A DNA stretch of 64,000 bases from Hypericum androsaemum. Its lineage: Eukaryota; Streptophyta; Magnoliopsida; Malpighiales; Hypericaceae. Within the stretch, counting starts at the first letter, position 1; each line of letters begins with the position of its first letter. Location: assembly GCA_963995505.1 (NCBI GenBank), contig OZ023190.1:16052092-16116091 (forward strand). The letters run 5' to 3'. Shown here in pieces: positions 9,923-20,917 of this stretch. Under the pieces are notes generated by a model. The model worked only from the letters and a program-made list of their open reading frames with translations. It did not search any database and was not told where the DNA came from. The position numbers and the translations under genes are program-made.

Positions 9923-12427
9923 TGTCACGACCCAAATTCGTGGTCGTAACCGGAGCTAGATCATGTCAAACTTAATATAATAAACCATAACCTAGCAAGC
10001 CTCAAATCATAATACATCCTTCTCATTACCAGGATTATCAAAATATTTTTTTTTCCACAACATTGTTTCTTCAAACAAACATATTTACCGTGTCCAAAAC
10101 CTGATAGGCATTGGAGTACACATCTCCAACGTCATATCATTAAACTCATCCTTTTCAAACATAAACATAAATTTACATATACATTTCCTGTTAACATTAA
10201 TCAAAGATCATATATCAAAGACCAACAAATATGTACAATGGAGCGACCTAGATTACAAAGACAAAGACCATCCGGAGACCTTTGAACGTAGCCCGAGAAA
10301 GAAAGACAACGGGCTGAACTCGGATGAAGAAGCTTCTCCAGATGCAAACCATGGCTCAAATCTCTTCACCTGTGGATTGAAGTAAGGGATAAGTGCTTTG
10401 AAACACTTAGTAAGCAAATATTATAAGTAACATGTATTTAACCAACCAGTCGTTCCCATCAAACCCAACCAAATACTAACACACAACTAAAACAACAAAA
10501 GACTACTTCACAGATAAGGTCATCAAAGAATTCACGTATCACACGTAATCAGAATTTCAGATAGACTTTTACAGAACATATAACACAATTCGGATGAACT
10601 TCAGATAGGTCTAGATAGTGTCACTTCCACTCCGACACGAGGATACCATATCTTAAAGGCGCCATCAGAAACTAACCCCGCCGGCCAAATATCATATCGT
10701 TTACATATCCAATGTATCCTCAGAATATGTGCACATATGCCAACATCCCCGGTTGGTCACGGGTAGACCTCATCATCCGCCATCACACAAATTACATACC
10801 AAACTTTTCAAAATTCACATACATACATAGACAATCCAAAAGCAACCTCAAATATCAAATAGACCAAAACCAAGCCCAACACCACATTTCATATCATTCA
10901 AAACTACGCCAAATAAAGCACATCACCCACGTCTAGTTAACTAAACACATGTTACAAAGAATATCCACTTACAAGATAATGCTTGCTCAAACCATTCAAA
11001 GAGAAGCTCCGTACTTCGTTTTACAACTCGTGGCACTCGGATTCAAACGTCAGTTAACTAGTCAAAAGAATAATTAACCACTATTATTACCACCCTTTTT
11101 AGCATGTAAATAGGTCTTAGAAAATATAAAACTTCATTTCTTAATTTACAATTTCTGTCACCAGAAATACTTAATCTAATCCTTGTCAATTATACAAAAT
11201 ACAACACCTTCATTTCTTTCTAATTGTTCTCGGTTCGGTTTCTTCTCAAATTTTCTTATTCTAATCATGACTCTAACTGAAATGCCAACTATTGAGAAGA
11301 TCTTAATTGTTACAGTTCCTATAACTAATCTAACAATCCACTATTAGCTAATTTTCATGGAAACTAAGTATTAGCCTAAGTAAACTTGTCATCGCACGTC
11401 TATTTACACGTTCTTCATGCTGAATGTTCTCGGTTGCTGATATCCATAACCCATTGAACATATAACATCCTAACCAAATCTATCCTATTACGTTACTAAG
11501 AGAAACTCCCCAACTAAATTCACTTACCTCAATTTCCCTTTTATCTTTTTCTCGGTTGCTGGCTTCTCTCTTTGTTTTCCTTTTATTTTTATTTTTGGTC
11601 CATACTTAGGTTCAAGAGATGGAACTCAATAATTTATATTGATCCCATCATCTTTTCACCGCCTCATATGTATATTAATTTTTTACCTTTGTTGGCTGTC
11701 AACCCTTTTAATCCAGCCACGTTTCTCTTCTTTTCCTTTCATCGTTATCTTCTTTTTTTATTGGGTAATATTTATCTAAACCACCTTTTACCACCTTTCT
11801 TTAATTATAAATAGGAATGTATTTCATTAGGAATTTAATATGGTGCCACGTTTTCACCTCCCTTCCTATTTTTTAAATCTTATCATCTCTTAATAGTTAA
11901 TTTGTATTCAAGTCCTAATTTGTTAAGTTTAGACAAGTTTCATTCAAGCGATTATAATTTTATTTAATACCTTGAATAATTTATACCAAATTATATCTAA
12001 CCACATTCCTAAAATTTCTAGATGAGCAAAATTAGGTTTCTCTTTTCAGACATAGTATATTATTATTTGACTTAGAATATTTGATTAAATCTAACTAACT
12101 TTTACTAATATAGTCGGGTTCAAAATTTAGGTTAACTTAAATAAAATCACATAACAAATATTTCCAATACTGACAAAATCAGACCTATATCAGAGCACCG
12201 TAAATTCATGATTTGTTTCGGCCAGATTATTTCATAAATCACAAAACTCAAATAATAAAATTACGGATCTAGGTGTTATGAATCCAGAAAAATTAGAATC
12301 ACCTAAATTGAAGTCCCGATGAGGAAGCTACGACTATTTTACTAAACGACGATAGACTACGCCTAAACCCTTCCAAATCAACCTTATTTTGTTGTAACAA
12401 ATTCGGTAGAAGGGTGAGGGTATCACA
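9923..12427 (-). mobile_element. Solo LTR, Ty3/gypsy chromovirus-like (Tekay/Del type suspected)
   Basis: A 2505 bp block starting TGTCACGACCC and ending GGGTATCACA on the plus strand, flanked by a perfect 5 bp duplication TATAG (9918-9922, 12428-12432) within copia integrase. Read on the minus strand it starts TGTGATACCC and ends GGGTCGTGACA, an ending I know from chromovirus LTRs that sit before a tRNA-Met primer site. No coding sequence or second LTR copy is seen, so it is interpreted as a solo LTR left by LTR-LTR recombination. The ORFs inside are AT-rich and unconvincing. Confidence 0.8.
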
Positions 12428-12432
12428 TATAG

Positions 12433-14006
12433 TCGTCAATAAAGGTGATGAAGTAATATGCTCCATGCCTTGCCCTCACGTTCATTGGACCACATATGTC
12501 AGAATGGACTAATTGTAGTAGAAATTTGGCTCTAGCCCCAGTACCGAAAGGTTTTCTAGTACTTTTCCCTTCTAGACAGGATACGCAACTAGGTAATATA
12601 GATTTCTCTATATTGCCCAACAGTCCTGCCTTAGCTAGACGGTTTAAACGATCCTGACCGATATGGCCAAGTCTAGAATGCCATAGTTTAATATCATCCT
12701 CTGATGAATTTGAACTAGTGACAAAGGAAAAACTTTCAGAAGGATCAATATCCAGAATCAAAAAACCTTCCGATATATATCCAAGGCCAAAATAGGCATC
12801 ATCCAAAAATAATCTAACGGTGTCGTTCTCAAATGACAACCGAAAACCTAAAGACATCAATGCCAAAACTGAGATCAGGTTCCTTCGTATGTCTGGAGCA
12901 AACAATACGTCATGTAAAAGAAGGGCACGACCACCACGAAGGTGTAATCTACAAGTGCCCAGACCTTTCACATCCACGTACGAGTTGTTACCGAAAAAAA
13001 AGATTTTTGCTCCAGCCGGCAACCGCCTGTACTCAACGAACGAACCACGGTCTCTAGCTATATGGTCTGTCGCTCCTGAATCAATCACCCACATAGAATG
13101 TGATTCAGTTAGAAGGGTACAAGAAGATACATACAATTTACTCACACTTGAGTTTAGATGTACCTGCTTGGGCATTTTGCAATCTTTTGCAAAATGTCCC
13201 TTCTGTTGACAGTTAAAACATTTCACTTTTGAAATGTTAAACTGCTTGTTCTTTTTAGCCTTGGAGCCATCCAACTTGGTTCCATGGTTTTCAGCCTTTG
13301 GAGTTTGTTTACACTTACCCTTTCCTTTACCTTTTTTCTTTTTCCCACCACTCCCAGTCGAACAAATCGAATGGGCTTCAGGGTGGGATTTCATAGCTAG
13401 GAGGCGATCTTCCTCCAGCTCAAGGTGTCTGGCAACATCATCAAATGTTACCAAATGATCGGAATGGGTAAGATTCATCTTCATCTGTTCCCAACTTGGT
13501 GGTAGAGAACAGATGACAGCTTGAATCTGCTGCTCGTTGCTGAGTATATGATCAGCCTCTGCCAGTTCACATATCATATTGGACATCACTCTCAAGTGTT
13601 TCCTCATGGGAACCTCCGGACGCTTTTTAAAGGTGTCAAACCTTATGGTCAAAGCACGCAGCTTCGACACTGAAAGCTTTCCGAATTTCAGTTTGAGAGC
13701 ATCCCATAACTCTTTCGCGTTGTCATGCACGCGAAATTGTCTAGTGATATCATCCATCATTGAACTCAACAAGATCAATCGAGCAGTAGTATTTTTCCTC
13801 TTCCAAATAACATAAGCTTCCTTATCTCGCTTATGTTGAGCAGTTGTGCCTTCTTCAGGCTCATCCATTATGACATGTATGTGCTCCAGAACCTCTTGTT
13901 CCTCAAGCACATATTGGATTTTCATACTCCAATTGTCATAGTTTTCACCGTTGAGTTTTAACTCACGGTTTAGCTCAGCTATGATAGATCTAGAAGCGAC
14001 TGACAT
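12433..14006 (-). CDS. Copia Gag, protease and start of integrase (5' part of outer copia polyprotein)
   Basis: Starts MSVASRSIIAELNRELKLNG. A copia-type gag domain spans about residues 10-190 (NYDNWSMKIQYVLEEQEVLE; KELWDALKLKFGKLS). It is followed by a lysine-rich stretch and a CCHC zinc knuckle CFNCQQKGHFAKDC (near 265-280). The aspartic protease signature is WVIDSGATDHIA near 308. The GAG-pre-integrase block is LWHSRLGHIGQDRLNRL with a zinc-binding CVSC, and the integrase first catalytic Asp is in LVHSDICGP. The frame is open through all of this and stops only because the solo LTR interrupts it after FIDDY, so this part of the copia is better preserved than the reverse transcriptase. Confidence 0.92.
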
Positions 14007-14375
14007 TTCTATAGGGATTTTTAATATGAGAACATATTAAAAATTTGATTTGGCAATATGATTCAATTTACTAATCACTCATAACTTTTAACGATATGGA
14101 GTTCTTGATTAATCTCAAAATCGAAGTGGGTCGCGGGCATGCTTCCCCTCACCATTCAAGTATTAATCTTAAACTTCAACCGTTTAAAGTTCATCGATAG
14201 TAAATTCAAGTGGAAGCAATTAAACAAACATCTTTATTTAATTACATGTTTGACACATGCATTTGTACATTCTGAGTGTGCTCACACATGCACAAAAACT
14301 CAGACAAGGTCTCAACCTATTGTACAAAAGTCCCCCAAAAACAACATATGTATTTGGGGACAGTTAAACATATAA

Positions 14376-14978
14376 TCACACAGGGATCGGATGTCCAGGC
14401 GATCCGGTAGGAGAATCCAGATACATATCTGGATCCGGGTCCGGAGACGATCCGATGGGGGCCGGGTACGAGGACGATCCGATGAGAAGTTCCAGGGTAC
14501 TTTTCGGAACTGGAATTGAATCCATGATCCAGATGATCAGGAGCGGAGGAAAATTATAATAGTAATCCTTAGCGAAGTAGCGGTTCAAGATCAAACCGCT
14601 TCGCAGCTCCAGAACAGGAGAAGGTATCATTTCTCTGCGTAGACCCTTATCCTCAAGATAATGGATCAGACCATAGAGAGCATCTCTATGGGTATTGAAC
14701 TCGGGTGCCGAGAAGACACTCATATCTTCTCGAATTTTCATCGCGACCATGAGGTCTCGAAACATAGAGGGCCAGTCCTCTCTATGATCGTAACCTCCGG
14801 CCCAGATGCACTCTTGCATCTCCCGGTGAACAGCCTCAATGTGCTCAACGATGACATACATATCATTCTTGGGCACACGCAGCGGTAAACGTCGCTTCAG
14901 AATCTTCTGTCGAAGTTCTGTTGCACAGAAGTTCAGATACCTGTCTCCATTATCCATCAAATATTGCAACAATTGCAA
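14376..14978 (-). CDS. 200-residue ORF in the copia leader, unknown function
   Basis: Lies on the same strand as copia gag, between the primer binding site and gag, ending 370 bp before the gag start. No family recognised. The N-terminal 130 residues look like a folded, charged helical domain (MQLLQYLMDNGDRYLNFCAT, VEHIEAVHREMQECIWAG, EDWPSMFRDLMVAMKIREDM). The last 40 residues are low-complexity Pro/Ser/Asp (PAPIGSSPDPDPDMYLDSPT). Most copia elements have only a short leader here. It could be an element-encoded accessory protein, a captured host fragment, or a chance ORF; the clean 600 bp frame in otherwise stop-rich sequence favours a real or once-real gene. Confidence 0.5.
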   Translation of the reverse strand: MQLLQYLMDNGDRYLNFCATELRQKILKRRLPLRVPKNDMYVIVEHIEAVHREMQECIWAGGYDHREDWPSMFRDLMVAMKIREDMSVFSAPEFNTHRDALYGLIHYLEDKGLRREMIPSPVLELRSGLILNRYFAKDYYYNFPPLLIIWIMDSIPVPKSTLELLIGSSSYPAPIGSSPDPDPDMYLDSPTGSPGHPIPV

Positions 14979-16119
14979 TTCAATTTCGGGTTAATACTCA
15001 TATTTTCCCAAAATAGGATTGAAAAACTCATTTTCCAATCTTTTGATGAACATTCTATGGATCAATTTATGGGATTTTAGTTTAACTTTCACATATCTCG
15101 GAACTCGTTCCAAAATATTTTCTTTTTAAGTTTATTAAAATATAATTTTAATAAACCTAATTGACAAAAATTTCTCAAAATTTTTATCAATTTATTGGAT
15201 TTTAATTGAATAAAAACTGATTTTATCCAATTAAAAGAGAAAAAACCCAATTTTTAAGTCCAATTTTGACTTAAGTCAAAATTGACCGTAAATCGGGTGG
15301 GTCGAACCAAGAAACCAGGCCAATCCATCCAGTTTTTTGATTTTCTTGACCCGGGTATAAATATTTTTGGGAAAAATTGTGAAATTACGATTTTGCCCCT
15401 CGCATATTTTTTCCCTTTCTCTTTCTCTCTCCCCGACTGCGCGACGAAAAACCGGCCGCCGCTCCTCTCCACGACCGCCGCGTAACGGCGGCGAACCAAG
15501 GGCCGAGACCGGTTGCAATCGACTCGTCTCGGCCTCGCGATCACGGCCGTAGTGGCCTCGCGGGCCGTCGTCCAGCCGTTCTCCGCCGCGATCGTCTTCT
15601 CCGTTCCGCGTCTCTCCGCCGTCGTCGTCCTCGATCTCGCGATTCCGGCGACGTTGATCCACAAACGTGGTATCGGGACGTCGGGGAGAAGCCGGAGAAT
15701 CGACTATCGTCGATCTACGGCGTCGAAATCGTCGGATTTCTGACGAAATTGACGGATTTCAATTTCGGGCGAAAACGCCCAAATCACCCGATTAGGGTTT
15801 GATTCGATTTGGGGATTTTTGGGAAAATTTCCAATAAATCCCCAAGTCTTCCGAAAATTGCACCGAGGTCCATGACACGCAGGTGCCACGTAAGTGGTCA
15901 AATTTCAGATAGGTACCTTAAGGTTTCGCGCGTGCACAAATTTGCCCGCGTGGTTAGGTAAAATTTAATTTAGTCCCGCTGGTTCCAAATTAATTACATT
16001 AAAGTCCAACAGATTATGATTTTCCATAAAATCACGATTAATATGATTTTTAACTCAATAAATCACATAATTACTTGAATTAAAACATCATATTATCATC
16101 AAAACATGGTTTCAACCAT
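14979..16119 (-). other. Copia leader, non-coding, with a GC-rich core
   Basis: AT-rich at both ends with a GC-rich block at about 15420-15670 that opens overlapping minus-strand ORFs (136 and 128 residues, arginine-rich). These look like by-products of base composition. The block resembles the 5' untranslated region of a plant gene more than retrotransposon sequence, so capture is possible. No splice-supported gene could be assembled. Confidence 0.5.
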
Positions 16120-16131
16120 GCTCTGATACCA
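16120..16131 (-). promoter_or_regulatory. Copia primer binding site, initiator tRNA-Met type
   Basis: Minus-strand TGGTATCAGAGC, two bases from the end of the 5' LTR; complementary to plant initiator tRNA-Met and standard for copia elements. Its distance from gag (2.1 kb) shows how long the leader is. Confidence 0.92.
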
Positions 16132-16133
16132 AT

Positions 16134-16872
16134 TGACGGTTTTGACGCGTAATTAATGAGTAATTACGTGTTAAACCCGTTTAATTAACAAACTAATTCG
16201 TTAATAATAAATTACTTACTTGTTGAAGTAAGAGGTCCACAGGCTCGGGTCCACAACTTCTTCGTGCTGGTCGAATTACGATCACGTTTGAATGGATTCG
16301 TAATCAATTTTCACGAGATTTTCTTTTATCGAAAATCTGATTAAAATTCTGGAACTGATCCGGAATTTTCCTTTCTTATTGAGTAGTTGTGGGAAAAGTT
16401 TCAAATTGGTCCAGCCGGATTTCCCCTTTTATAGGGAAATCCGGACAACCAAAATACGCCAAGTGGCACGCCACGTGGTATTTTGGGCCACACGTCCGCC
16501 ACATGCCCGCCACGTGGCACGCAACGTGGCAAGTCGACCCCATAGCTTTGCCATGTGGCAAGGCTACACACAGCTTCGCCACGTGGCAAGGCTACACACA
16601 GCTTCGCCACGTGGCAAGGCTACCCATAGCTTTGCCACGTGGCGCTTTGGTCCACATGTCCGCCACGTGGCAAGGCTACGCCTAACTTTGCCACGTGGCG
16701 TCACGTGGACTGCCACATGTGCAGCCGCACCACGTTATGCTGACGTGGCGCTTGCGTCGCTTGGGCCGGTCAACGCGGGTTGACCGGCCCATCCAGCCCA
16801 ACTTTTTGGGCCTAATGGGCCCGGGCCTAATTAGGCACAATAATAATTGCCTATTGGGCCCAAGGTCCAACA
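16134..16872 (-). repeat. 5' LTR of the outer copia element
   Basis: Minus strand runs TGTTGGACCTTGGGCCC to ACCGTCA, 739 bp, next to the primer site. Contains a dense series of CACGTG motifs (see 16552-16697). Bases 16873-16877 (CTCTG) would be the right target duplicate; the partner is off-window. The overlapping short ORFs on both strands arise from the repeat array. Confidence 0.85.
16552..16697. repeat. 28-bp tandem array of G-box palindromes in the copia LTR
   Basis: GCCACGTGGC-type cores recur at exactly 28 bp: CACGTG at 16580, 16608, 16636, 16664 and 16692, with a CATGTG variant at 16552. Further CACGTG cores lie at 16472, 16511 and 16702. In plants CACGTG is the binding core of bHLH and bZIP factors (light, abscisic acid, jasmonate). 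In the U3 region of the LTR the array could act as an enhancer. Confidence 0.85.
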
Positions 16873-18123
16873 CTCTGTTATTAAAATTCGAATACTGTCG
16901 TATCTTATCTTTTAAGAGAATCTAAATCTTCAACAATTTATACCAACTCTCATTTAATTTAGGTGTTAGGATTTAGCGGAGACCATCTTGGGTTTAGAAT
17001 CTTTTAGTTCTTTATTTGCCAAGCTAATCGATCACGTTTAGTATATGTGCATAGAAAAGTAAGCTGGTGAGGAACATTACTTGGTAGGAAAGAGGAAACT
17101 ATTTGAACCTCAATTGTTATTTATATCTCAAGACGTGTAAAAGTAAAACCTTCCACATTAGTCTAAACAAAAATTTCTTCTCTGCTAAACAAACGTGTCT
17201 TGAAATTCACGTCCTATGAAATACTTTGAAGAAATCAAAAGTATGGTTGTTAGACTGAGTCATAATTATGATTAATTTTGATAGTAGACCTTGAAAATCG
17301 ACTTTTTGGTCTTGCAAAGATGTATTAAATCATAGTCTCCTACTGATTAGGAAATCTTGCATCGCTTACCACGAAATAGTTCAATTAAAAAATATATGTT
17401 ATTAATTCTGTGTTATCTCTTTTTTGGATGAATACATGTAAAAACTCATCTAAAAATATAAGAATGTTTTTTGGGGCGTTTCTTAAAGTTATTAAGTGGA
17501 GCAACTAGAGTACATGTCCGTATTGCCACCGTTAGAGTTAATTTTAGATTAATTAGAAATTTCTGAACTCCGAACATGAAAATGTAATAAATAAAAATTT
17601 GATAAAGATAATCTTGTAGTCCGATCTGGTCCAAATAATAATTATAATAATGATTGTATAAATATTTATATTAATGAACTTTACTTAAAATATAGAAAAA
17701 TCTTAACTCCTCACTTTAGACGGGGGAGGCTTTAAGCTTACACATGTTTCCATGACACTGATGCTTAGATGCGAGTGATAAGATAACACTAAAAAGGAGA
17801 GATTAAGGACAAAGGGCTCTCACCAATTTCGAGATTGAAAAAAAAGTAGTGCCTTGCATACATAAACCAAGTAAATAATAAGATAATTCTCCGGTTTTGA
17901 TTCTTTTTATATACGTAAAGTGATATTATTTATTAAAATATTTTGTTAATGTGTACAGTTTTAGCTATCATCGTGAATTTCGCGAAGCCAAAAACGCGTG
18001 ACAATTAACAATTGCACGACAATGGCCAAAAGGAGTAGGCCCTACCACCATCAAACATTCCACGTAATTTTCTTACTTTTATCGAATAAATGTATTGATT
18101 AATCCAAACTCGACCGACGAGAT
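16873..18123. other. Intergenic, AT-rich, nothing recognised
   Basis: No supported ORF, RNA gene or repeat boundary was seen between the copia LTR and the hAT MITE. Confidence 0.6.
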
Positions 18124-18338
18124 CAGAGGCAGAGTTAGAAAAATTTTCGAGTGGGAGCAATATACGGAATGCCTAAATTTTTTTAAGATTTGGTTTTAAT
18201 TTATAGGTTAATTAATTTTTTAGTGGGATCAATTTTTAATCTTAGTAGAAAAATATATTAAAAAATATACCTAATTATCAAAAAAAAAATTAAGTGAGAA
18301 CAATTGCCCCTACAATAATATACATGGCTCCGCCCCCG
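18124..18338. mobile_element. 215 bp hAT-type MITE
   Basis: Starts CAGAGGCAGAGTTA; the reverse complement of its end reads CGGGGGCGGAGCCA. Both are variants of the same terminal inverted repeat (the canonical form CAGGGGCGGAGCCA is familiar from plant MITEs). It is flanked by a perfect 8 bp duplication GACGAGAT (18116-18123 and 18339-18346), the hAT target size. No coding capacity. Confidence 0.85.
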
Positions 18339-18346
18339 GACGAGAT

Positions 18347-19162
18347 CTTATAATATTTTGTCTTAAAGAAAGGGAGAAAAAATTGATATTATTTTGTCCA
18401 CATGGCAGACGACTGCCTTGTTTGGTTTTCCTCTTGAAATGTATATTAATTCAAATGCGGAAGATGGGTTGGTCAATTTTGACGTGAAAAACGTGCCAAA
18501 TAAGTATGGAGGTCGACGGAAAAAGGATAAATTAATATTCCTACCACTTAGTCGAATTATTCGTTCAAATCCTTTATTTATTAATTCACCGTCTCCGCGT
18601 TCGAATTTCAAACACGCGTGGAATTGTTTGCAAGTGGGGTATGATATATATTCTTCCGTGGGAGAACGAAAAAGTCTATTGTCTTCTAATCGAGATTTTA
18701 AAAAATTGTGATTCGCTTAATAGTAGTTTGATTGGCTTGATTGCAACCCTAATTCCCAAAATTTAGAAGATTATTATTTAAATTGCCAAATAAAAAGGAG
18801 GGAGAAACAAAAGAACATTTGGGAACATCATAATTAGATGAAACATAAATTTCTTCTTTTAAATAATAATGAGAACGTTTCGTTTCGTCCATTCGAATTC
18901 CGAAGAAGAGTAACAAATAATTACTCGGTCGCTGTATACTTTTTTCACGCTTTTGCTAATTCTTCTCTCCTAATAAAAATAAAATTACACAAACTAATTA
19001 TTTATCTATTTCTTCTACCTATCCAAATAAAAGTTGGGTAGACAAAAGATTAGATAGCCCTTCTTCCCACTCCATTCCCTCGTGTCCTTTCTGTTGAACT
19101 CTATCCAAACAGAGGATCGAGCCAGAATAAACAAAATAAAACCATAAAATGCCTAAACGATG

Positions 19163-19198
<36 letters not shown>

Positions 19199-19223
19199 GT
19201 GCTGAGGAAGATTTGTTTTCCAG
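18347..19223. other. 3' flank of the JAZ gene, no gene seen
   Basis: AT-rich. Contains a trinucleotide microsatellite at 19163-19198. The part nearest 19224 should be the 3' untranslated region of the JAZ gene on the minus strand. Confidence 0.6.
19163..19198. repeat. (ATA)n microsatellite, about 12 units
   Basis: Uninterrupted ATA/TAA trinucleotide run, 25 bp beyond the JAZ stop codon, so probably inside its 3' untranslated region. Confidence 0.95.
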
Positions 19224-20650
19224 TTATTGAGGAGCGGCGAGGCCTAGCCATCCCATTTTCTCCATTTTTGGCTTGGAAGTAGCTGAGATTGGAGAGTTAA
19301 TCTGGTATGGAGCTTTTGAGGTGATCCTGTTAAAGTGAACACAGAGAACAGCCAAAATCAGACAAAAGACTTCAAAAAAAAGAAAGAAAAATTAACCATA
19401 GTTTGAGCCAAGAATTAGCATTAACTTCGTAAACTTGTCTCGGGTTCGAATCCGAACCCGGATCGTTTTCGCAAAGTAAATCTAATTCATGCACATATAA
19501 TTAGCATTCTGTGATCAATGAGACCATAAACCTACCTATCTTTCCTCTTCTCCAAGAACCGGTGAAGGGAGGCTCTCCTGGCAAGTGGCAGATCTGGAAG
19601 GACAAAAAAAAAACCTTGTTAGAACTTAGAAAGAGAAAAAAAAAATCAACATTTTAAGGAAAGGAAAGGAAAAAAAAGGAAAGGAAAACACATAGGCAAT
19701 TAATTACCACTGGCAATAGGCGGGGTATTGGGCTGGACTTGAATGGGAATGGTACTGATGCCTGAGGACAGAGGACTTATAGCTGTCGGCTCCGCCAGCG
19801 ATCCGCCCGCCATGTGACTAGGAGGGAAGACAGACTGGCCAGGGATGCTTCCCTGGCTAGCCATGAGCATGATCTCCCTGGCCTTATCGGCCGGGAAATC
19901 TTCGAAAACGATCACCTGTCCCCCGTAGAATATGGTCATCTGAGAAGGTTGGGTCTCGCAGATGGCCGGCTGTACAGACTGGTTAACCACACTGGAACAC
20001 AAATGATCACGGAGTAACAACATTAGCCCGCGCAATCGAATTTGATCAGAACATCCTCAATTACACATAATAATACTGTATGTATATACAATGTATACCT
20101 TGTGCCGTAAGGAGCAGGGCACGCCTGTTTTGGGAACAAGTCCATGGATCTTGGCAGGGTCCCGGAGGAATGTCCGGGGTTGCGGGTCGAGTCCGAATCC
20201 GCGGCCGCCTCGACGCCACCAGGGAACAAGTTCATAGTCCTCCTCGTCGACTCTCGCAAGTTGTCGGCTGGAAGAACATAGGGACAATAACAGTAATTAG
20301 GCAAACGGAACATCGTTGTAATAGCTTAAAACTAACTAGCTTCGGTCGCTATTTAAAAGGGGTATCCCGGAAACAGGGCGGATCTTAACCGAATTGGATC
20401 TTTAAAAAAACTAGAGAAGAACGATTCAAACCCTGATAAGCACGTGCGGAAATTGGGTAACTCCGGATCGGGAGGAACTAAATGGAGGGGTAAATTAGTA
20501 ATTACCAGGAGCAGCGATCCCAAGGGAAAGTTCACCGAAGCTGCCTCTCTCCTTCAAGTACTGGCTCAACAAGGTGCAAGTCTGGGAGAAGCTCGACCTC
20601 TCAGACTTCCTCAATTCCACCGACTCCGACGTCGTCTTAGAGCTGGCCAT
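19224..20650 (-). CDS. JAZ: JAZ (TIFY10-like) jasmonate-signalling repressor
   Basis: Five coding exons: 20650-20506, 20267-20099, 19991-19708, 19593-19536, 19326-19224, giving 252 residues with all junctions GT/AG and in phase. JAZ proteins bind and repress MYC-type factors in the nucleus and are degraded through COI1 when jasmonoyl-isoleucine is present. The N-terminus has [19 protein letters not shown] (about 21-39), as in JAZ1-type proteins, and MNLFP and MDLFP motifs (exon 2). The TIFY motif is [20 protein letters not shown] (124-143), for NINJA binding and dimerisation. The Jas motif runs [20 protein letters not shown] (200-219) then ITSKAPY. The degron LPLARR and the closing PY are intact, so the protein should be hormone-sensitive. 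Intron 4 splits the Jas motif. Confidence 0.93.
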
Positions 20651-20917
20651 CCCTAGCTTCTTTCTTTCTTACTTTCTCTGGGTAAGAACTTGGTCAATCG
20701 TGAAGAGGCTGTCTTATCTCTTTCTTGTTTGTTGGGGGGTGGGGAGGAGGAGGGACATGGTGGGTGTCCGGGTTTTTAAGGTCGGAGAAAAGGAGCACGA
20801 GGAATAAATGGGGGTTGGAGAAGGGGGACTTTCGTTTTTACTAATTTTATAAGTTTTGTGTCTGAATTTTTCTACACGTCTGCATTACAGCAGCTTCTAG
20901 CTCACGATTATTTAATA

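Larger units (their letters stand above)
1..16872 (-). mobile_element. Outer Ty1/copia LTR retrotransposon, left end outside window, carrying two nested insertions
   Basis: On the minus strand the order is 5' LTR (16134-16872), primer binding site, long leader, gag, protease, integrase, reverse transcriptase and RNase H, which is the copia order. The RNase H end runs off the left edge, so the 3' LTR and the target duplication cannot be seen. The body is interrupted by a gypsy element (1728-9092) and a solo LTR (9923-12427), each with a clean 5 bp duplication. Removing both leaves about 7 kb of copia sequence. At least one frameshift (near 890) breaks pol. Lineage within copia is not assigned. 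Confidence 0.92.

Noticed and set aside
15254..15664. Arginine-rich ORFs in the copia leader as genes
   Set aside because: Two overlapping frames are open at once in GC-rich sequence; typical compositional artefact.
16472..16707. Regularly spaced palindromes that look like a CRISPR array
   Set aside because: The 28 bp units include the would-be spacers, which are repeated too; this is a tandem repeat in a plant LTR.
17446..19041. Short ORFs between the copia LTR and the JAZ gene
   Set aside because: AT-rich, no similarity, no splice context.
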